The notes below the pieces were generated by a model that saw nothing but the letters and a program-made list of their open reading frames with translations, was not told the origin of the DNA and searched no databases. Shown piece after piece: positions 22,482 to 35,463 of a DNA stretch of 64,000 nucleotides (position 1 is its first letter; each line of letters begins with the position of its first letter). The translations under genes and the position numbers were made by a program. Source of the DNA: Verticillium longisporum (taxonomy: Eukaryota; Ascomycota; Sordariomycetes; Glomerellales; Plectosphaerellaceae); contig JAETXT010000007.1 in the NCBI GenBank assembly GCA_019188255.1, forward strand, positions 992,001 through 1,056,000, in the 5' to 3' direction.

Positions 22482-25471
22482 GGTGCTTTGATGTATGACG
22501 ACAGGAACGGCGGCGGGCCTGCTTCTTGTGATCGCGAAGTAAGTAAGATGGCAATTGCAAAAGCCAGCGTGAGGATGAATATGAGGGTTCGTCACTGGCA
22601 TCCAACTGACACCCTACCGGCCTGGGTTGACTGATTGAGCTCTCCTTTCTCAACTGGGCAGTCCCACCTGGGGGTCCTGTGCACGGGCCAGCGACCATTA
22701 TCTGGGCATACCAGCGTTTCAGCAAATCACTGGAGACCAGCACGTGATGGGGCGTAGACTTTCGATTCCTGGACGTCTTGCTGCCAAGGTCTCTGGTTCG
22801 TGATGCACGTCTTTCCTGGACCAAGTTCGACGCGCAGCGCGTACAGTCAGCCATATGAGTATCGCTGTATATTTCATGAATAAATAATCCGTCATGTGGT
22901 TCAAATTGTTAGGCGAGGCACACTCGGCTTATGTGTCTGCGACTCACACAATTAGACAGGCAGCTTGCATCCAGCCCATGAAAGCATATGAAGACGCCTA
23001 TATATGATTGCCACGCACACAAGAACCAGGGCTTGTCTGCTTGCCGCTAATGCGCCCCAAGTCCATATCGATTACGCTTGCAGAACATCGATCTACACCA
23101 GGGATGTGCAAGCACCAGCCGAGGGCAGAACAGAAAGACCCCAGACAACCTACACAAACACTAGCAGGCGAGGATGCTGATTATCAGGATGTTGATGTCG
23201 CCGCAGTTTTGGTCTTATATACATGCTGAGAAGAAGAGGATCCTACTCTCTGCGGCCCAAGTCCATGGCATTGCTCTCGATGCTATCAATGTTCGATCCT
23301 GGTCTTATATCCGACAGAGCCATGGGTTTGGGAACCCCGAGCGGCTTTCGAGTAACACGTGATCAGCACTGCAAGAATTCAAATCTATGGAGCCTGCCAA
23401 GCTCAAGGCAGTCTTTTTTTTTAAAAGGTACTGACTGTACTGGACGTCGCATTACACGACATCATGACGAAGCTACCAAGTTCGGGTCCTGAGGAGCGCT
23501 ATAATCTCATTTCGTGGTCCAGCTTGTACAAAACAGGTCCTCGCAACAACACGGTCGTGAACTCATTGGTCACATCAAGGTAAACGTGTATTATTGGTCC
23601 ACATGTTGCAATGTGTATTGAATAATTGAGTGTAGGATTGTTATTGTGTGAGATGTCCGTGAACCTGGTACACCGTCCAACTTGACAGGTAAACAACAGG
23701 ATCGTTTGACCGTAAGTAACATCGGACTAATGCTTTGTTCACCGGCTACTGCGATTAGAAACTTTCGACCTCCTTTCGTCGCCTTGATCCCCTTATAACG
23801 ATGCACCACACCACAGTTCATCAAAGTGAGCGTTTGAAAGCACCACCTCAACGACACTCAATGCCGATGGCTTCTAAACGAACGAGCCAGAAAGCATGTA
23901 AGTCTACTCGACTCACGGCTGACTTGACGTGCATATTGATCAATGGGACAGCAACTGCCCTGTGCGATCATGCTGCCATTACCGTCCATCTCAGCCAATG
24001 TTTGCCTGTGTTGCCAACTCGATTACGAGGGAAAAGCGCCTCACATGTAATGCTATCATTGCTGGACCAAATGCATGCAGGAAGCATGCCGCGTTTGCTC
24101 TATTATCTTTTTTCTTTTTTTCTCGATAAGTCAATTATGGGATTGGACTGATCCAAGACTTTCTGAGACAGGTTTGTCGGTGAGACAGCTTTACCCGCCG
24201 TCAATCTTTATCTACCTTAGGTACCTGGGTACCTGGTCCTCAGGCACATGGGCATCTTCCCGTGCCCCGAAAACCCTACATTGCTCCCCACGCTAGGTAC
24301 CTTACCTAGCCTGTGGCTTTTCAGGGTGGAATCCACATTCCTTCAACTCCGAAGAGCTGGAGTAGACAACAGCGCCATTGTGTACTTTGAACGTTCTGCG
24401 TCCACGTTGCCTTTCAACCAGGGGTCTCGCGAGTAGCTGTCATGTCGAAGCTTGCCATGCTGACTGGATCAGTGAGGCCAGGTCCCATGCCTGTGGCACC
24501 TTGGCGCGCTGGAGGTTAGCCTCTGCTGCCTCTCAACGCCAACACACATCAGGCTAGCTCCCTCGCTTAGGCAGGCTCGCCACGGATACAATAGTGCTGT
24601 GGCTCCAGTCTACTTGCCTTCCTCGCCCTTATCACCCGAGGGGCGGAGTACCCTGAAAAAAGAGCGTAGGTTGGTATTAAGGTGGATAAGAGTTGTTGTA
24701 ACTGGCTTAGTTTGCGGCCGACGTGCCCCCAGGGCTACGTTTTATAGTCCTTGCTGACTAACTGAATCAGAGCAGTGCCTTCCTCCACCTGAGCTCCCCT
24801 CACTAGCAGCGCTCATCTCACCTTGCTGCCCTGCCACTCTGTCTGCCTCTTGCTGTCCAAGTCTGGTCTCCACTCACCGTCCCATCATCCCCTCATTCAG
24901 ATCCATTAAAGTTCCTCCTCCTCACGTCCCATTTGTCTTCTCTCCAACGTTCATCCAAAGAGCAATATCGGAGGGCAAAGCGCGTTACTACTCGTAGGAG
25001 GGCTTCTTCAGTCTTTTTCCTTTTTTTCCTCTCCCTCAGTCTCCGTCTCCGTCTCCGTCTCCGCCGTTCTCGTCCTCTCGTCAACGTCTGGTTTCTCATT
25101 CCTCGTCCCTTTACGGCCCACCGCATCTTCCTCAGCGTGCGCAGTCTCACGTCCTACGTCTCGGCCTGTCTTGCTCCAACGTTGCCGCCTTTCGTCCCGT
25201 TTCGTAGCGCTCGACCCTTCCGGTACTTTCCCCCGCCTTCATCCGCCGACCGTCTCGACAGCAAGTCGCCGAAGCTCCTAGCCTTTGCGAACCAAGCTTG
25301 CGAGACATTCGCTTCGTTCGACCGCCGCAGCATTCGGAACTCATTTTTGGCCGTCGACCAACCTCGCCGCAGTCGGGACAATCCAGTTCTCGGGCGAACC
25401 ACCAATCACCTCGGCGCAACTCTCTCTAATTCAGATACTGCAGACTTGCCGCCATCGCGACCAATCTTCCA
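22482..25471. other. Long gene-free gap and PUB1 leader
   Basis: About 3 kb between divergent genes. Open frames are short and carry no recognisable domain. GGTACCTGGGTACC and CTAGGTACCTTACCTAG patches lie at 24211-24237 and 24294-24310. From about 24,800 the plus strand becomes CT-rich, probably the long 5' leader of PUB1. Confidence 0.5.
25039..25063 (+). repeat. CTCCGT hexamer tandem repeat
   Basis: About four tandem copies of GTCTCC in the CT-rich leader upstream of PUB1. Confidence 0.7.
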
Positions 25472-27136
25472 ATGGCCGACAACGGGACCAATGCAGCTCA
25501 GCTGCCTCCCCTCCTCAGTCCAACCAGGGCGCACCTGGCTATGAAAATGGCCAGAAGCCTCCCCCTCCCCTGCACATCCCGCAGAACAACAATCCCATCC
25601 CGACAGCCATCACCTCACCTTTGTCTGGCGTTGACCAGGCTCTTTCGCCTGGCAGCGCTGGAGGCTTTGGCCGCCGTGCTGCTCCGGAGCCCAACAAGCG
25701 TGCCCTCTACATCGGGGGCCTCGACCAGCGCGTAACGGAAGATGTCCTGCGGCAGATATTCGAGACGACTGGCCATGTCCAGAACGTCAAGATCATCCCC
25801 GACAAGAACGTAAGCTTCACTTCTCGTGTCTTGGCACACGACGCGCAGCTGACACGATTTTTCAGCAAAAGGGCTACAACTACGGTTTCGTCGAGTACGA
25901 CGATCCTGGTGCGGCCGAGCGCGCTATGCAGACCTTGAACGGACGTCGTGTTCACCAATCTGTACGGCTTCCGAGAACATGATTACCCCCAGCTCGCCCA
26001 CTGACATGTCACAGGAAATCCGCGTCAACTGGGCTTACCAGTCCAACACAACGAGCAAGGAGGACACCTCGAACCACTTCCACATCTTCGTGGGCGACTT
26101 GTCGAATGAGGTCAATGACGAGATTCTTTCTCAAGCCTTTGCTGCCTTCGGATCCGTCTCTGAGGCTCGTGTCATGTGGGATATGAAAACTGGCCGATCC
26201 CGGGGTTACGGATTTGTCGCCTTCCGGGACCGCCCTGATGCGGAGAAGGCTCTGAGCTCCATGGATGGCGAATGGCTGGGTTCCCGCGCTATCCGCTGCA
26301 ACTGGGCGAACCAGAAGGGCCAGCCCTCGATTGCCCAGCAGCAGGCCATGCAGGCCATGGGCATGACCCCGACGACCCCTTTCGGTCACCACCAGTTCCC
26401 CGCGCATGGGATGGCCTCCTACGAGGTCATTCTGGCTCAGACCCCGAACTGGCAGACGACCGTCTACGTTGGCAACCTCACTCCTTACACTACCCCTAAC
26501 GACGTTGTACCGCTCTTCCAAAATTTCGGCTTCGTCGTCGAGTCTCGTTTCCAGGCAGACCGTGGATTCGCTTTCATCAAAATGGAGAGCCACGAGGCTG
26601 CCGCTATGGCCATTTGCCAGATGAACGGCTACAACGTCAATGGCCGGCCCCTGAAATGCAGCGTATGTACACACCCTCCTTTCTCGCTCCCGCTATTTCC
26701 TTTGCGCCCAGAAGTCACGACGTGCAAAAAAGCTGACGCAGTTATAGTGGGGCAAGGATAAGACACCCAACGCCGCGGGTGGCTTCGACCCTGCTCAGCA
26801 GGGCTACAGCCCGCAGAGCGCCACTGCTCCTGGTGCCTACCCCGGAACGCCCACTGCGTACTTCCCGCAATACGGTGGTAAGCAGAGTATTTCGTCCGTC
26901 TCGAGTGTTTTTAAAACTAATGATCGCATGTTTGTAGCGCAATACAGCGGTCAGCCTGGTAACTACGGAGGACCGGCTGCTCAGTCACCGGCCGGCTACG
27001 GAGCTCAACCCATGGCATACGGTGGACCCCAGAGTGCAGGTGGCTACGGCCGTGGGCAGCAGCCCCCAGCGGCCAGTGGCAGCAAGGACCTCAGGGTCAG
27101 GCTTTCAACAACGGCTACGGCGGTTACCAAGGTTAA
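25472..27136 (+). CDS. PUB1: Poly(A)+ RNA-binding protein Pub1/TIA1 type
   Basis: Three-RRM protein of the Pub1/TIA-1/Nam8 group; it binds poly(A)/U-rich mRNA and stress-granule mRNPs. Exons 25472..25809, 25866..25961, 26015..26662, 26748..26877 and 26938..27136. RRM1 starts RALYIGGLDQRVTED and continues after intron 1 as KGYNYGFVEY. RRM2 is FHIFVGDLSNEV with RGYGFVAF. RRM3 is TVYVGNLTPYTT with RGFAFIKM. The tail is Gly/Gln/Tyr-rich and ends GYGGYQG. Two single-base gaps are needed to read it: one in CCCC at 25508-25511 (MADNG...QLPP must join PQSNQGAPGY), one in GG at 27086-27087. Both restore exon phase exactly; without them the N- and C-termini are scrambled. Corrected length is about 470 residues. 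Confidence 0.94.
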
Positions 27137-29668
27137 TGCGAAATCGACTTGTTGCTGTCATTTCGATTCGCCGCGGCAGCCTTTCAATATGGGCGGAGGA
27201 TGACCACTGGGGCCTCTGTCCTCCAAGACGTTGACCCCTGAGGTACACCGCCAACCCCTTTCTGCGTGGGCATATGCCGTTGCCAGGAAAGACATGTGTA
27301 TGTCGATGAATCATGACGACGATCATGCTGGTCGTGCGCGACGGCGGGATAAGGAGATGAAAGTGACGGCGGGGTCGTTTGCTTCCATCGCACGGTGGTG
27401 GATTTTCAGTTCTTTCTCATGGACCTGTCCCGTCTTGCTCTCTGGTTCTCTGTCTTCGTCTTCGTCTCTGGCTTTATCTCTTCCTTGTCGTCTTGCCGTG
27501 ATTCACTCTGCCAAATGCATGTTTCCATTCCCCTACTCTGTCACGCGTGGCTTCAAAATTTCGAGTTCATTCGGTCTCCTCTCCCATTTCTGTCACACAA
27601 GAAACGCATTCATATTTTCTCTGCTCTACTCGACAAGTCACTGCTTTCCTCATCAGACCCTACTGTTGGATACCACCTCCGCAAGACGGAACTGTTCATT
27701 AACGAGATTATGACTTGTTTTGCAATACCCAGTTAGCCCGTCGGACTGCGAAGGAGCGGGCACTGGATGCCAAGCCGAAGAGAGGAAGCTACGAGATGCG
27801 TGCATTCGACCGGTAGCCGAGACGAGGAGACGGACAATTCTGGTGTGCGACGGACACGCCAAGTTGGACGGTTTGTGTTTAAACCTGTGTGTTCACATAC
27901 TACATGTTTGTTCGATATGTATCAAATGAAGGCCGTGTCGCCGTCCGTCACATATAAAGCTGTTCGCACTGAGCCCCTTGCGACAATGGCCATGGACCAT
28001 ATGTTTCAAGAAGGCTCACAACGGCAAAATAAACGAGCCCGAGGTTGACCATGCAGCTCTTCGGCGGGGTCAGGAATCCCACATGTCACCGTGTTAGTCC
28101 ACAGACTACATCAGATCGCTGAACATCTAGGGAATGGAAAACTGACAGCTAGGCCAATGTTATCGACCTAGGAGATACAGGGCGTGCTTCATGGGGTATG
28201 CAGTCTGAAGCTTACAGATGGAGGCAAGTTCGTGGTTGGGGATCGAGGAGCCTGAGAAACCCGGGCGCGGTTCGTCTCGCCATGTTCATGCCGAATCATT
28301 TTAGGTAAAGGTACCTCACTCGTGCCAGGAAGGATAAAATACTAACTTTTCCTAGCTCCACGAGTCTTGAACGCCAATAGAGTTGGCCAAAAGTGGCCTA
28401 AACACCAAAAGAGTGAGCCAGCCATGCGGTAGTGATCCGCCTCGGTTGCCTGCGTCCTTGCTGGACGGCACGATGAGATGCCAAAGGCCGCAATACGCCC
28501 GGACTGTAAAAGGCATATCAGACGAGACCGGACCGTAGGTAGACGGGTGGCTCAAGCACATGGCTGTCCTCCATCTCCATTGTTCGATCCCTCTTGACTG
28601 GACAGCAATCCCCAAACGAATGCGCTTATTTCCCACTAAATTCTCTGCATTGGGTGCACCCTCTGAAGACCCTCGAATCCGATGCGTCTTGAAGCTGGAC
28701 GCGATATTTTAATGGGACGGGAACGCAGGTACGCTTTAGGCTGTGGCCAAGGTACCGACCCTGGGAACCTACCTACCCACCTACCTTGCGTACCTACCTA
28801 CCTACCTTGCGTACCTAGGTACCTTACCTTGCGTACCTTTAGGTACCTTATTCGCCGAGGGGGCCAGCCTTGGTGGCTTGTTTGGTGGTACTGGGCGTCC
28901 TGCCCACGTAAGAAGTGAAATGGATGCAGGCACTTTCGACAAATCACCCTGGAAACATTAAACCCAGGATCTTAACCTGGGGGGGTCAGTCAGGCACATT
29001 TGGAACCCAGTCTGACGGCGGTTAGGGAGAGAAAGAGGGAGCAACGAAAGACGCACGCATGCGACCCTCCTCCCCACTCTTATGCTCTTACGTTGTTTGA
29101 TGCCCCATCCTGCATACGTCCGCCTGTCCTCCCGCTGCCTGCCCAAGCTCAGGCCCCTCCTGTCCTTCTCCTTCCTCCCCAGTCCCCTCCCCCCATTTGC
29201 CCCCCAACCCAACCCAACCGTCAAGCACAGCCAAGACCTCAAGCCAGCAATAGCAGCAAGCAGCAGCTGCTGCATTGTGTGGTCTCAGCCCAAACCGGTG
29301 CGCTCGCCCGCTCCGACGCGTCCTGTCTACTCCATATCCTTACTTCCTCCCTCACGCACGACTTTCTTGTCGAGCAACTACAAGGCCAAACGACGACATC
29401 CTGCTCCAGCGCCCTTGCGAAGCGATCCCCCTTGGGCACGACGATCGCCGAACCTGAACCTGAACCTGCTTCTGCTTCTGATCTGCGCCTCTTCTTGTTT
29501 CTCTTGCGATCCCCGCCCCCATCCTTTCCTCCTCTCATCCATCCACCTCTTTTTCCACACCATTCGTCTACACATTGCCAATTCGCCCCGTCGTAAATCC
29601 CGCCTTGGGCATCTCGTCCGCCCACCCGCCCTCCTCCTCCTCCGCCCCCAACCACCCTGTCTTTTGCC
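27137..29668. other. Intergenic and YAK1 leader
   Basis: 3' flank of PUB1 (T/C-rich to about 27,700), then a TACCTA-rich tandem patch (separate entry), then a CT-rich stretch from about 29,080 that is probably the YAK1 5' leader. The long open frame starting near 29,082 runs through this leader and is not a gene by itself. Confidence 0.5.
28748..28850. repeat. TACCTA island with 3-copy tandem core
   Basis: Three copies of CCTTGCGTACC at 28784-28794, 28805-28815 and 28827-28837 (period about 21-22) embedded in TACCTACCTA and AGGTACCTTA units. Non-coding. Confidence 0.75.
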
Positions 29669-32643
29669 ATGGATTCTCAATGGCAGCAGAGCTACGCCGA
29701 CTCGGGCGCCTCCTCGCGACGATACAACAACGGTGCTGCTCAAATCCCTCGCGATTACGCTGGTCAAATCCCCCCCCAAGGTCATAGTCACACCCACAGC
29801 CAGGGCCATATCCAGGGCCAGAACCAACCCCAGCCGGCTTCAAGTACGAGCAGTATCAGCAAAGCCCCGGCGCCGCCCCTCTGCTGCTACGCCCATGGCC
29901 TCGCCTCAGGTGCGCGACGGCAACGGCGACGTCGCCATGCAGGACGCCCAGGACCCCTACGCCAGCATGAAATATCCCATGAGGCCGCACCACCAGTCTC
30001 ACCTATCCGGCAGCCGTCCTGCCAACCTGCACTCGCCCCAGGAACCTTCGGCAGCCGCGCAGCGGTACTCCCCATGGAGGCCTTATCGCCCACGTCTCCC
30101 TACGCACCCAAGTCGGCCGTCCAAGGTCAATTCGTCAACCCCCGACCAGAGGCAATCGCCCACGAGACAGCAATCCGACTACAACCCTCAGAGTCCCTAC
30201 TACGCCGGGCGCCAGCAGGCTCCTCAGCTGCCCCCATCACGCCCTATACCTCGACCCACGATGGATACCCATCCTCGGCTGTCGCCAACCTCGATGGAGC
30301 TTTCGCCGCTGCCGATCCCAAGTCACCCCGTCGCCCCGTCGCCGCGCTCAACAAGAGTGTCGTTCCCGAGTTCAAGCCGGTTCGCGCTCTGACCGACCTT
30401 CGACCAAAAGTCAGCGCTCAGCCGCCGTTTCGTCGAGCGAACCCCGAAGGGGGCTTCATCAGCGTAAGAATCAATATGCCACCGAAAGCATTTGTGGTAT
30501 CACAGCATCCACGGCTAACGCTCGACCATGCAGCCTCTGCAAGCTCTTACAGTCCACCTCCCGGCCACCTACCGCATCTGCAACCCCAACTTCAAATACG
30601 AGTCGTCGCGCAATCCCCGGCGTGTCTTGACCAAACCGAGCAAGGGCGTCAAAAATGACGGTTTCGACAACGAAGACAGCGATTACATCCTTTATGTGAA
30701 TGATATCCTTGGTTCGGAGGAGGCTGGTCACAAGTATGTCACCACTCGCAGTGCCCAGGGAGTATCGATTGCCTCCATGCGCCGCTTACTGATACGCCTT
30801 TGCTTAGGAACCGATATCTCATCCTCGACGTGTTGGGCCAGGGGACATTCGGTCAGGTCGTCAAGTGCCAGAACTTGAAGACTCAGGAGGTTGTTGCCGT
30901 GAAGGTTATCAAGAATCGCACAGCCTATTTCAACCAGAGCATGATGGAGGTGTCTGTCCTTGATTTGGTACGACAACTAGCCCTTCCGCCCGAAGGGCAT
31001 TCGTTTGCTAATCCAGTCTTGAACAGCTCAACACCAAACTGGACAAGAATGATGACCACCACCTCCTGCGACTCAAAGACACATTCATCCACCGCCAGCA
31101 TCTCTGCCTCGTGTTCGAGCTATTGAGTGTCAACCTCTACGAACTCATCAAGCAGAACCAGTTCAGGGGACTCAGCACGACCCTCGTCCGCGTCTTCGCG
31201 CAGCAGCTGCTCAACGGCCTTGCGCTTCTCAACAAGGCCCGCTTGATCCACTGCGACCTCAAGCCCGAAAACATTCTTTTGAAGAACCTTGAGAGCCCTA
31301 TCATCAAGATTATTGATTTCGGCTCCGCGTGTGACGAGCGCCAGACTGTCTACACCTACATTCAGTCTCGGTTTTACCGTTCTCCTGAAGTTCTGCTGGG
31401 GCTACCGTATTCGTCTGCCATCGACATGTGGTCTCTTGGCTGCATCGTGGTCGAGCTGTTCCTGGGTCTCCCTCTCTTCCCAGGATCGTCCGAGTACAAT
31501 CAAGTCTCACGAATCGTCGACATGCTCGGCAACCCGTCCAACTGGATGATCGAAATGGGAAAACAGGCCGGCGAGTTCTTTGAGAAGCGGCAGGACGAGT
31601 TTGGGCGCCGCACATATCAGCTCAAGCCCATGGAACAGTACGCACGGGAACACTCAACCAAGGAGCAACCCAGCAAGAAATACTTCCAGGCGAACACTCT
31701 TCCGGACATCATCAAGACTTATCCCATGCCGCGGAAGAACATGAAACAGAACGAGATCGATAGGGGTACGCCTGGCCACTATGGTATGATGGGGATGACT
31801 GCTGACAGATTGTGTAGAAATGAACAACCGCATCGCCTTTATCGACTTTGTCCGCGGGCTGCTCAATATCAACCCGCTAGAGAGATGGTCTCCACAGCAG
31901 GCTAAGCTGCACCCTTTCATTACCCAACAGAAGTTCACTGGTCCCTTTGTACCCCCATGAACCTCAAGTCGAGCTCGCTTAACAGGTCTCCGGCTCCTGG
32001 TACGCAGCAACAGCAGCAAGCAGAGGCGCTGAGCAAACAGCGTGCACAGGCAGCCCAGGCACAGGCCAACTCGGCGGCGCAGGGGGCTTATGCATCAATG
32101 AACGCGCAATACCAGCAGGCCGGACACGTCCCGGCAACGCAGTCCATGTATGGCAGTAACGTCATGTACTCTCCTGGCGGAAATCACGCCCCACAGCCGC
32201 CTGCCTATGGCCCGCAGCCGGGTGGTTATGGGCAACAGCAGGTGGTCTTGTCTCAGGCGCCGCAGCAGATGCCTGCAGCTCCTTACGGCCAGCAGCCCAA
32301 CATCAACCAAGGCGGTCTTTACCCGCAAAACAACATGCGCGCCGGGCGCCAGCGGGCTTCGACAATGGACCAGCAGCAAAGCGGGATTCCTGCTGCCATC
32401 CAGCGCGTTGCTAGCCACCTCGACCCCAGTCAACCCATCAGGCTTCAACCGAGCCCAGCATACTACCCACCACCGGGCGAAGGCATGTCGGGGGTTGAGG
32501 GCACGCCAGGCAGGGCAGGACGACGCGATAGCCGTGCGCAGCAACAGGGGCGGAGGGGGAACAACCGCGACTTCATCCGCAACCTCGAGGAGCGGACGCT
32601 CGAGGAGGGCTTCATGGGTAGCCAGAATAACCCCTGGCACTGA
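29669..32643 (+). CDS. YAK1: DYRK-family protein kinase Yak1
   Basis: Dual-specificity kinase that restrains growth downstream of PKA/TOR in fungi. Exons 29669..30463, 30534..30733, 30808..30967, 31027..31765 and 31818..32643; about 907 residues once corrected. The kinase domain starts LDVLGQGTFGQVVKC and has HCDLKPENILL, DFGSACDERQ, the YTY activation-loop tyrosines, and SRFYRSPEVLLG. The N-terminus and C-terminus are Gln/Pro-rich. Six homopolymer frameshifts break the frame: about 29836 (GG), 29876-29879, 30070-30073, 30231-30235 and 31952-31956 each need one base more, and 30139-30143 one base less. Their net effect restores exon phase. Uncorrected, the frame would stop at VPP-TGA soon after the kinase domain. 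Confidence 0.95.
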
Positions 32644-34031
32644 AGAATGACCTGACGTCGTCCAGTCGAGTGAGACGGCGACAGGCTTATCGATTGGCCG
32701 AACCCCAGAAGTTGTCAGAAGCAGCCGGGGTTTTGTACGAGGGACCATGACCCTTCAGACATTTCATCCCACGTGCTACGAGAGCTGGCGCAAAACGCCC
32801 ATTGTCTAGTAAGACGTACAAGAGCCGGCCCGTGTAGAAAGCCCGGGCCTGAGCCCGGTCAGAAACCCACGAACCCAAGGGCATCGATGTGGAGGAAGGG
32901 GTGCGGCGCATAGAACATGGCTCGGACAAATTGGCGCCAGGGACAAACGTGCTTTTGACTACCACAACGACGACGCAGCCCCGACCAGATAGAAACCACG
33001 TGTGGCGCTGCTGGCAGCAGAAGCTGGAGATTAAGAGGATGGATATCATGAACGACGACGAAAGGGAAGGGCAGGCGGGAGGGCGGACGGGAGGGCGGAC
33101 GGGAGGCGGGAATATTGCAGCATCTTATAACGCGGATGGAGGGCATTGGCGGCTTTCTTCTCTTCCTAGGTACCGCCAAAGAGGGGAGGGTGGGAGGGTA
33201 GGACGGGGAATGACTTTGAGCAAAAGGAGCCTCAACAGGCTTTGTACTTTGGATCCTATCCAGGCTGATCAAATGCTGTCTGTACTCAGTAACAGAAAGG
33301 GCAGTCCTCTTGAGAAATCAAGTGTGCCAACTTTTTGCGGATTCTGTATTGTCGTGTTCTGCTAAGTTTTCTTTCAAAGCGGCGGGACACGGGTTAAAAA
33401 ACATTACACATTGTCCAAATGCGCATTTAGCACCATAGATGATAGCTTGATGTGAAGTGTGCTAATGTCCTAGGGAAAGTGATGAGACCAAATGTAGGCG
33501 ACGGCTGGTAGGCAAGCAGGAAGGCGCGCAGTGGGACGCCTTTCGAATTGGCCATGAGGTGTCTAGACTTGCCAGGCTTGCTAGGTCCCTGTAGGGAAAG
33601 ACTTTTGGTGGGTTGGTGAGTTTGGCTGGCCTCTGAAGTGGACTGTGGCGCTCGAAGAATGGGCCACGAATAAGTACCTGGGTGTCTGGCTTTAGGTAGG
33701 TAGGTACCTGGTTAAGGCTCCCTGTAGGGGTTAGTCCAATTGATTACCAGGTAGCTTATTCCACGCGTTGGAGCCGATGCCTTTACCAACTCGACACAAA
33801 CTACATACTATACCTAATCACCAAACCGCGACCCCTGGGTAGCCTTTTGCGCAAACGTCACAGTAGAGTCTTGCAACCTGCCTCTCTCTCTCCTCTCTCT
33901 TGAGTCCACTTAGGACTTTCTGTCGCGACTCCCATTGGCCAGCGCCTTCAAGAACAGAGAGCGCACCCATCCTCTTCTCGGCTCCCCTGTCTGGCCTGCT
34001 CTCCTGCAAACGCCACAAATCACCAACAACC
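32644..34031. other. Intergenic, YAK1 to RRM-like gene
   Basis: Contains a G-rich tract (separate entry), a TAGGTAGGTAGGTACC patch at 33691-33712 and a CT-rich stretch near 33,880. No gene recognised. Confidence 0.5.
33077..33110 (+). other. Potential G-quadruplex tract
   Basis: At least six GGG runs separated by 1-5 bases, built on a repeated GGGAGGGCGGAC unit. It fits the G3-N1-7 quadruplex pattern on the plus strand, about 440 bases after the YAK1 stop. Confidence 0.6.
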
Positions 34032-35164
34032 ATGGCCAAGGTCGCAGTCGATTTCGAGAAGATCGTTCACGAGGGTGGGTAGCTCTGGCCGCTATGCTAG
34101 CGAACCGACAGCATTCTGATGATGTGATACAGGCCGTGAACGTCAGAAGAATCAAGCCCTGGCCCAGAAGATCTTCTCCAAGGACAGAAGACAGAGTGCT
34201 CCGTCCAAGATCAAGCCCGGGACAGGACCTTCACTTGCGAGCAGGGTGGGCGTCAAGAAGGTAAGCCATTGAGCAGTCAACCCGTGTCTTTCTGCCTTGA
34301 TGGCGTGTGGTACGAAGCTAACCTGGGCACGTTCTGCAGCAACGCGCCTCCCTCGGCCCCGCGAAAGCCTCGAGCGCGGGCAACATCAACGGCGAATGGA
34401 CCCACGATCTCCACAGCTCCGTCAACGACCCCAGGAACAACAGCCTCGCGTCGCGCATTTCGACGCCCGGGAGCAAGAATGTCGCCGTTGGGCCCAAGGG
34501 CAAGCGGGCTGAGAAGCGCGCCGCCAAGATTGTCGACGCCCTCGAGCGGACAGACTTGCTCCAGCAGAAGCCGAGCCCCGCGTCCAAGGGCCCCGGCCTG
34601 TCCATCCGCGGACTCGCAGGGCCGTACGCCGTCATGGCGCAGAACTTTGCGCCTGGCACCACGGCGGCGGACATTGAGAGCGCCATGACGCCCGTCGGCG
34701 GCGAGATGATCAGCTGCACCGTCATCAAGACGCAGCCCATCATCATTGTCGAGATGGTCTTCTCGTCCAAGGAAGGAGGCGAGGCGGTCATTTCAACGTT
34801 CAACGACCAGACGGTATGCTTTTGCTGGCACGGCGCTCGCCGACATGAATCGAATAGTTGGCTAACCCGGATGTGCTAGGCCGACGGTCGACTCATCAAG
34901 GTGTACCCCAAACCGGGCGGTTACAAGGACCCTGCCACGCAGAGGAGTGCTGCGGCCCCACACAACGCGCCCAGCGGGCCACGGGCTCAGAGATCGAACG
35001 CCGGCAACATTGTCGACGGCTCGCACGGGTTTCAGGACGAGGACAGGGACGACGAGGAGCCCTACTACTACAGCACGGAGCGAAGCGGTCTCTACAGCGA
35101 TAAGCTCGTTGGAAACAGCCGCAGGGGTCGGGGGCCCCAGCAGCGCAATAGGGGAGGCCGATGA
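34032..35164 (+). CDS. RRM-like RNA-binding protein
   Basis: Protein of 309 residues from exons 34032..34074, 34133..34260, 34340..34813 and 34880..35164; all phases close. The N-terminal half is basic and Ser-rich (KIFSKDRRQSAPSK, GPKGKRAEKRAAK). An RRM-like fold spans about residues 165-255: YAVMAQNFAPGTTAADIE, then IIIVEMVFSSKEGG, then DGRLIKVYPKP after the last intron. The RNP motifs are weak, so RNA contact may be atypical. The tail is Arg/Gly-rich (GRGPQQRNRGGR), as in mRNA export adaptors, but I cannot assign it to Yra1/ALYREF. It converges on the PPR gene with about 300 bases between stops. Confidence 0.85.
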
Positions 35165-35463
35165 GCCTAGGGATGTGAGCAGACGCGCATGGGTCAGGGC
35201 GGCGGGACACCACGGGCGTTCGGTTGCGGGACATTGACTGCCAGTCTTAATGGGCTGCTGCACTTGCCATCTGAAATCTTGCTTGTAAGGAAGGGAAGAA
35301 CGGAAGAATCTGGCTGATTCACTGTATCATAACACGAGCAAGGTTGCTAGATTGGGTATATGACTCTAATGTGAACGGTTGAGCGAACACGGGCGCCGAC
35401 GTGGGCGTAACTATATCCATTATATGACAAGTGTTGTACAGTACCGCGCTGTTCAGCGGGGCA

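Noticed and set aside
29082..30392. 436-residue open frame upstream of and across YAK1
   Set aside because: It joins the CT-rich leader to one wrong frame of YAK1; only its later part is real YAK1 protein after correction of frameshifts.
25472..32643. Programmed ribosomal frameshifting in PUB1 and YAK1
   Set aside because: Shifts occur many times per gene, in both directions and at plain C/G runs without slippery heptamers; sequence error is much simpler.
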